Shown in pieces: positions 61,717 through 64,000 of a stretch of 64,000 nucleotides of DNA. The position numbers and the translations under genes are program-made. Position 1 is the stretch's first letter; every line of letters starts with the position of its first letter. The stretch is from contig NZ_CP136925.1 in assembly GCF_037126245.1 (NCBI RefSeq), forward strand, positions 984,001 through 1,048,000, written 5' to 3'. The notes under the pieces are model-generated. The model was not told the DNA's origin, ran no database searches, and saw only the letters and a program-made list of their open reading frames with translations. The stretch is from Mangrovimonas cancribranchiae. Its GTDB lineage: Bacteria > Bacteroidota > Bacteroidia > Flavobacteriales > Flavobacteriaceae.

Positions 61717-63174
61717 ATGTCTAAAACTGTCATTTTAGGAGCAGGGATTTCGGGGCACGTAGCTGCAGCGCATTTACGTAGAAAACTACCAAAGGAGCAT
61801 GAGGTTCTTGTGGTATCCCCAAATAGTAATTACCAATGGATTCCATCAAATATTTGGGTAGGAATAGGAAGAATGAAATCAGATAAAATATTGTTTCCTT
61901 TGGCGCCATTATACAAAAAGAAAGGTATTAATTACAAACAAGCCAAGGCCGTTTCATTTCATCCAGAAGGCGATAAAACTGAAAAGACCCCTTTTGTTTT
62001 AGTAGAATATGTGTCTTCAAATAACAAAGGACAACAAGAAAAAATCACATACGATTACTTAATAAATGCGACAGGCCCAAAATTAAACTTTGAAGCAACA
62101 GAAGGATTAACACCTGGAAAAAATAAAGCATATTCAGTCTGTACATATACACATGCAAATCATGCTTGGGAAGGATTAAATGCTTTAATCCAAGAAATGA
62201 AAAAAGGTAAAAAAGCAAAAATTTTAATAGGAACTGGTCATGCAAAATCTACTTGTCAAGGTGCTGCTTTCGAGTATATTTTAAATGTAGAGCAAGAATT
62301 ACGTCGACATAATGTACGCGATATGGCAGAAGTGACGTGGATTTCAAACGAATACCAATTAGGTGATTTTGGTATGGATGGTATGCTTTTAAGTTACGGA
62401 AGCTTAACCATGAAATCTCATGAAATGATAGAAATGATTTTTGAAGACCGCGATATAAAATGGATTTTAGGAGCAGGCGTTAATAAAATTGAAGATGGTA
62501 TTGCTTATTATGAAAACCTAGACGGCGAACACAAATTAGAAACATACGATTTTGCTATGTTGATACCGTCGTTTTCTGGACATGGTTTTAAAGCTTATGA
62601 TAAAAATGAAAACGATATTACCGAAAAACTTTTTAAAGGGTTTATGGTTGTCGATGCAGATTATACACCAAAACCTTACGAAGAATGGTCTGTAAAGGAT
62701 TGGCCAGAGACCTATCAAAATCCAACATATAAAAACATTTTTGCGCCTGGTATTGCATTTGCTCCCCCACACAGTATTTCAAAACCTAGGAAAAGTAAAA
62801 ATGGAACAGACATCACTCCAGCGCCACCTCGTACAGGAATGCCTTCTGGTATAACAGCAAAAATAGTAGCCGATAATATTATAGACTCTATAAAAAGTGG
62901 GAAACAATCGCTAACCCATAAAGGATCTATGGGAAATATGGGAGCAGCTTGTATAGCTTCGGCAGGTTTTGGAATGACAACAGGAAGCGGCGTAAGTATT
63001 ACAACATTTCCTATTGTGCCAGATTACGAAAAGTATCCTAAAACACAAGGCAGAAAATTAGGAAAAACCTTTGGAGAGATAGGTTTGGCAGGACATTGGC
63101 TTAAACTAGCCTTGCATTATGCATTTATTTATAAAGCTAAAATGAAGCCATTTTGGTGGTTAATTCCAGAGTAG
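61717..63174 (+). CDS. sqr: Sulfide:quinone oxidoreductase-like flavoprotein
   Basis: 485 aa. FAD loop TVILGAGISGHVAAAHL, NYQWIPSNIW, then C180 in STCQGAAFEY and C412 in MGAACIASAGFG as the redox Cys pair expected of SQR; membrane-facing C-terminus KPFWWLIPE. SQR oxidises sulfide to persulfide and feeds quinones, here likely used by cytochrome bd just upstream. Other NDH-2-like flavoproteins are possible, but the Cys pair supports SQR. Confidence 0.8.
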   Translation: MSKTVILGAGISGHVAAAHLRRKLPKEHEVLVVSPNSNYQWIPSNIWVGIGRMKSDKILFPLAPLYKKKGINYKQAKAVSFHPEGDKTEKTPFVLVEYVSSNNKGQQEKITYDYLINATGPKLNFEATEGLTPGKNKAYSVCTYTHANHAWEGLNALIQEMKKGKKAKILIGTGHAKSTCQGAAFEYILNVEQELRRHNVRDMAEVTWISNEYQLGDFGMDGMLLSYGSLTMKSHEMIEMIFEDRDIKWILGAGVNKIEDGIAYYENLDGEHKLETYDFAMLIPSFSGHGFKAYDKNENDITEKLFKGFMVVDADYTPKPYEEWSVKDWPETYQNPTYKNIFAPGIAFAPPHSISKPRKSKNGTDITPAPPRTGMPSGITAKIVADNIIDSIKSGKQSLTHKGSMGNMGAACIASAGFGMTTGSGVSITTFPIVPDYEKYPKTQGRKLGKTFGEIGLAGHWLKLALHYAFIYKAKMKPFWWLIPE

Positions 63175-63222
63175 GAGTTCATGCGTAACAGAATAATTTT
63201 ACAATAAATAATATAGATAGTA

Positions 63223-63360
63223 ATGACTCAAAGAATATCAAGATATCAGAAGTTTAAAATGAAGAATCCTATCATTCAGTTTTTCAAGTTCATTTATTTA
63301 AGCATAAAAATAATGATAATAGTAGCTGGAGGACATGGAGGAACTAGAAACGTAAATTGA
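63223..63360 (+). CDS. 45-residue small protein downstream of SQR-like gene
   Basis: ATG at 63223, TGA at 63358-63360. Basic start (RISRYQKFKMKNP), amphipathic/hydrophobic helix (IIQFFKFIYLSIKIMIIVAG) and a GGHGGTR end. It sits 48 nt after the flavoprotein and before the terminator, so it shares that transcript. A membrane-bound peptide is likely; function unknown. Nothing else is coded in the 323-nt gap to 63498. Confidence 0.55.
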   Translation: MTQRISRYQKFKMKNPIIQFFKFIYLSIKIMIIVAGGHGGTRNVN

Positions 63361-63395
63361 TGTGGTTGTCAGTTTTTAATTTTAGGTTAGTTAGT

Positions 63396-63432
63396 AAAAG
63401 GCACTTATGAGTACTTTATAGGTGTCTTTTTA
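63396..63432 (+). terminator. Terminator after small protein gene
   Basis: AAAAGGCAC (63396-63404) and GTGTCTTTT (63422-63430) pair with one G-U, ending in T. Confidence 0.6.
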
Positions 63433-63435
63433 CTT

Positions 63436-63479
63436 GTAACTTTTGTTACTGACTCAGGTTACTCTCTAGCGTATCTTTG
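63436..63479 (+). promoter_or_regulatory. Crp/Fnr-type site 7 and -7 box (TolC-family gene)
   Basis: GTAACTTTTGTTAC (63436-63449) and TATCTTTG (63472-63479), same 36.5-bp spacing. A further half GGTTAC follows at 63457. Confidence 0.75.
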
Positions 63480-63497
63480 TAAAACAAATAAAAAAAG

Positions 63498-64000
63498 ATG
63501 AAAAAATACATTTATATACTATTGTTACTTTTTGTATTTACACTCTCTGTAAGAGCTCAAGATGTAGTTCCTATATCAAAGGAAGAGGTGCTAACAAAAG
63601 TATCAGATAATAACACGTCTATTAAAATTTCTAAGGAAGAATTTAATCAAGCCAAAGCTGATTATCGTCAAACCAATGCCGTGTTTTTACCTAATATCAC
63701 CGCAAGTCATACAGGAATTTCAACTACAAATCCGCTTATGGCCTTTGGTTCCAAACTGAACCAAGAAATTTTAACCCAAGCCGATTTTAACCCAGCATTG
63801 CTAAACGATCCCGATCAAACACAAAACTTCGCTACAAAACTAGAAATACAGCAACCATTAATTAATGTCGATGGCATTTACCAACGCAAAGCAGCAAAAT
63901 CTAAAATGGAAGCCATGTCTCTGCAAACACAACGTACAGAAGACTTTTTAGCGTTTGAAGTCGATAATGCCTATATGCAACTACAATTAGCATATAAAGC
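63498..64000 (+). CDS. TolC-family outer-membrane efflux protein (3' end outside window)
   Basis: First 167 residues only. Signal peptide (LLLLFVFTLSVRAQ), then IKISKEEFNQAKADYRQTNAVFLPNITAS, the helical repeat start of TolC-type channels, and FEVDNAYMQLQLAY. Such proteins are the outer-membrane part of RND efflux pumps. Its promoter carries the Crp/Fnr-type site, so efflux belongs to the same response. Confidence 0.85.
   Translation, partial: MKKYIYILLLLFVFTLSVRAQDVVPISKEEVLTKVSDNNTSIKISKEEFNQAKADYRQTNAVFLPNITASHTGISTTNPLMAFGSKLNQEILTQADFNPALLNDPDQTQNFATKLEIQQPLINVDGIYQRKAAKSKMEAMSLQTQRTEDFLAFEVDNAYMQLQLAYK

Overview
The window looks like chromosomal DNA of a marine-type flavobacterium (Bacteroidota, Flavobacteriaceae). 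This rests on low-GC coding DNA, Bacteroidota -7 promoter boxes (TAnnTTTG) before many genes, QKxD/SDD-type lipoprotein tails, and Bacteroidota-typical families (DUF4290, DUF2911, YqgE, ResB-CcsA fusion, DUF2202). I cannot fix the genus from sequence alone.

Positions 1-22,930 are an accessory region ending at a tRNA-Met gene with a tyrosine recombinase right against its 3' side. It opens with the tail of an unknown gene. A tight five-gene operon follows (273-9163): a VWA protein, a lipoprotein-like membrane protein, a 924-aa tubulin/FtsZ-superfamily protein, a 1065-aa papain-like protease whose N-terminus looks like a second, degenerate tubulin fold, and an exported DNase I-like nuclease. This resembles the predicted tubulin-like/VWA membrane-remodelling systems, with a protease and a nuclease added. 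Next come a PD-(D/E)XK-like protein; a WYL regulator / alpha-beta hydrolase / cyclic-phosphate receiver / GIY-YIG operon; a SLOG protein beside a soluble AAA ATPase-M41 protease; and a three-gene HipBST-like toxin-antitoxin module bracketed by two 106-bp near-identical direct repeats. An amidohydrolase and smaller genes lead to the integrase.

Positions 23,000-50,450 are housekeeping: PabC/IlvE-like aminotransferase, YqgE, HU, Fmt, RecQ, DUF493, DUF4290, MurA (with Asp at the fosfomycin-target position), photolyase, RluE, TspO, a glutathione peroxidase, a PIG-L / symporter / oxidoreductase operon with an extra 34-codon gene, CorA, MscS, Maf, UbiA, KdsC, a truncated haemoglobin and the ResB-CcsA cytochrome c assembly protein. 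One small gene here is split by a frameshift in an A9 run.

Positions 50,587-64,000 form a coherent sulfide/persulfide and redox block led by a Crp/Fnr-family regulator with three cysteines where cAMP-binding residues normally sit. Seven transcription units here carry a GTAAC-N4-GTTAC-like dyad exactly 36.5 bp (centre to last base) upstream of a -7-like box: TauE/SafE exporter; persulfide dioxygenase-rhodanese fusion (CstB-like); rhodanese/HMA/cytochrome c/thioredoxin/TPMT-like methyltransferase operon; DUF2202 lipoprotein; peroxiredoxin; SQR-like flavoprotein plus a 45-codon small gene; TolC-family protein. Cytochrome bd (cydAB) lies inside the block without such a site. I read this as one activator-controlled regulon. 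The constant spacing, seen directly in the sequence, is the strongest new signal in the window.
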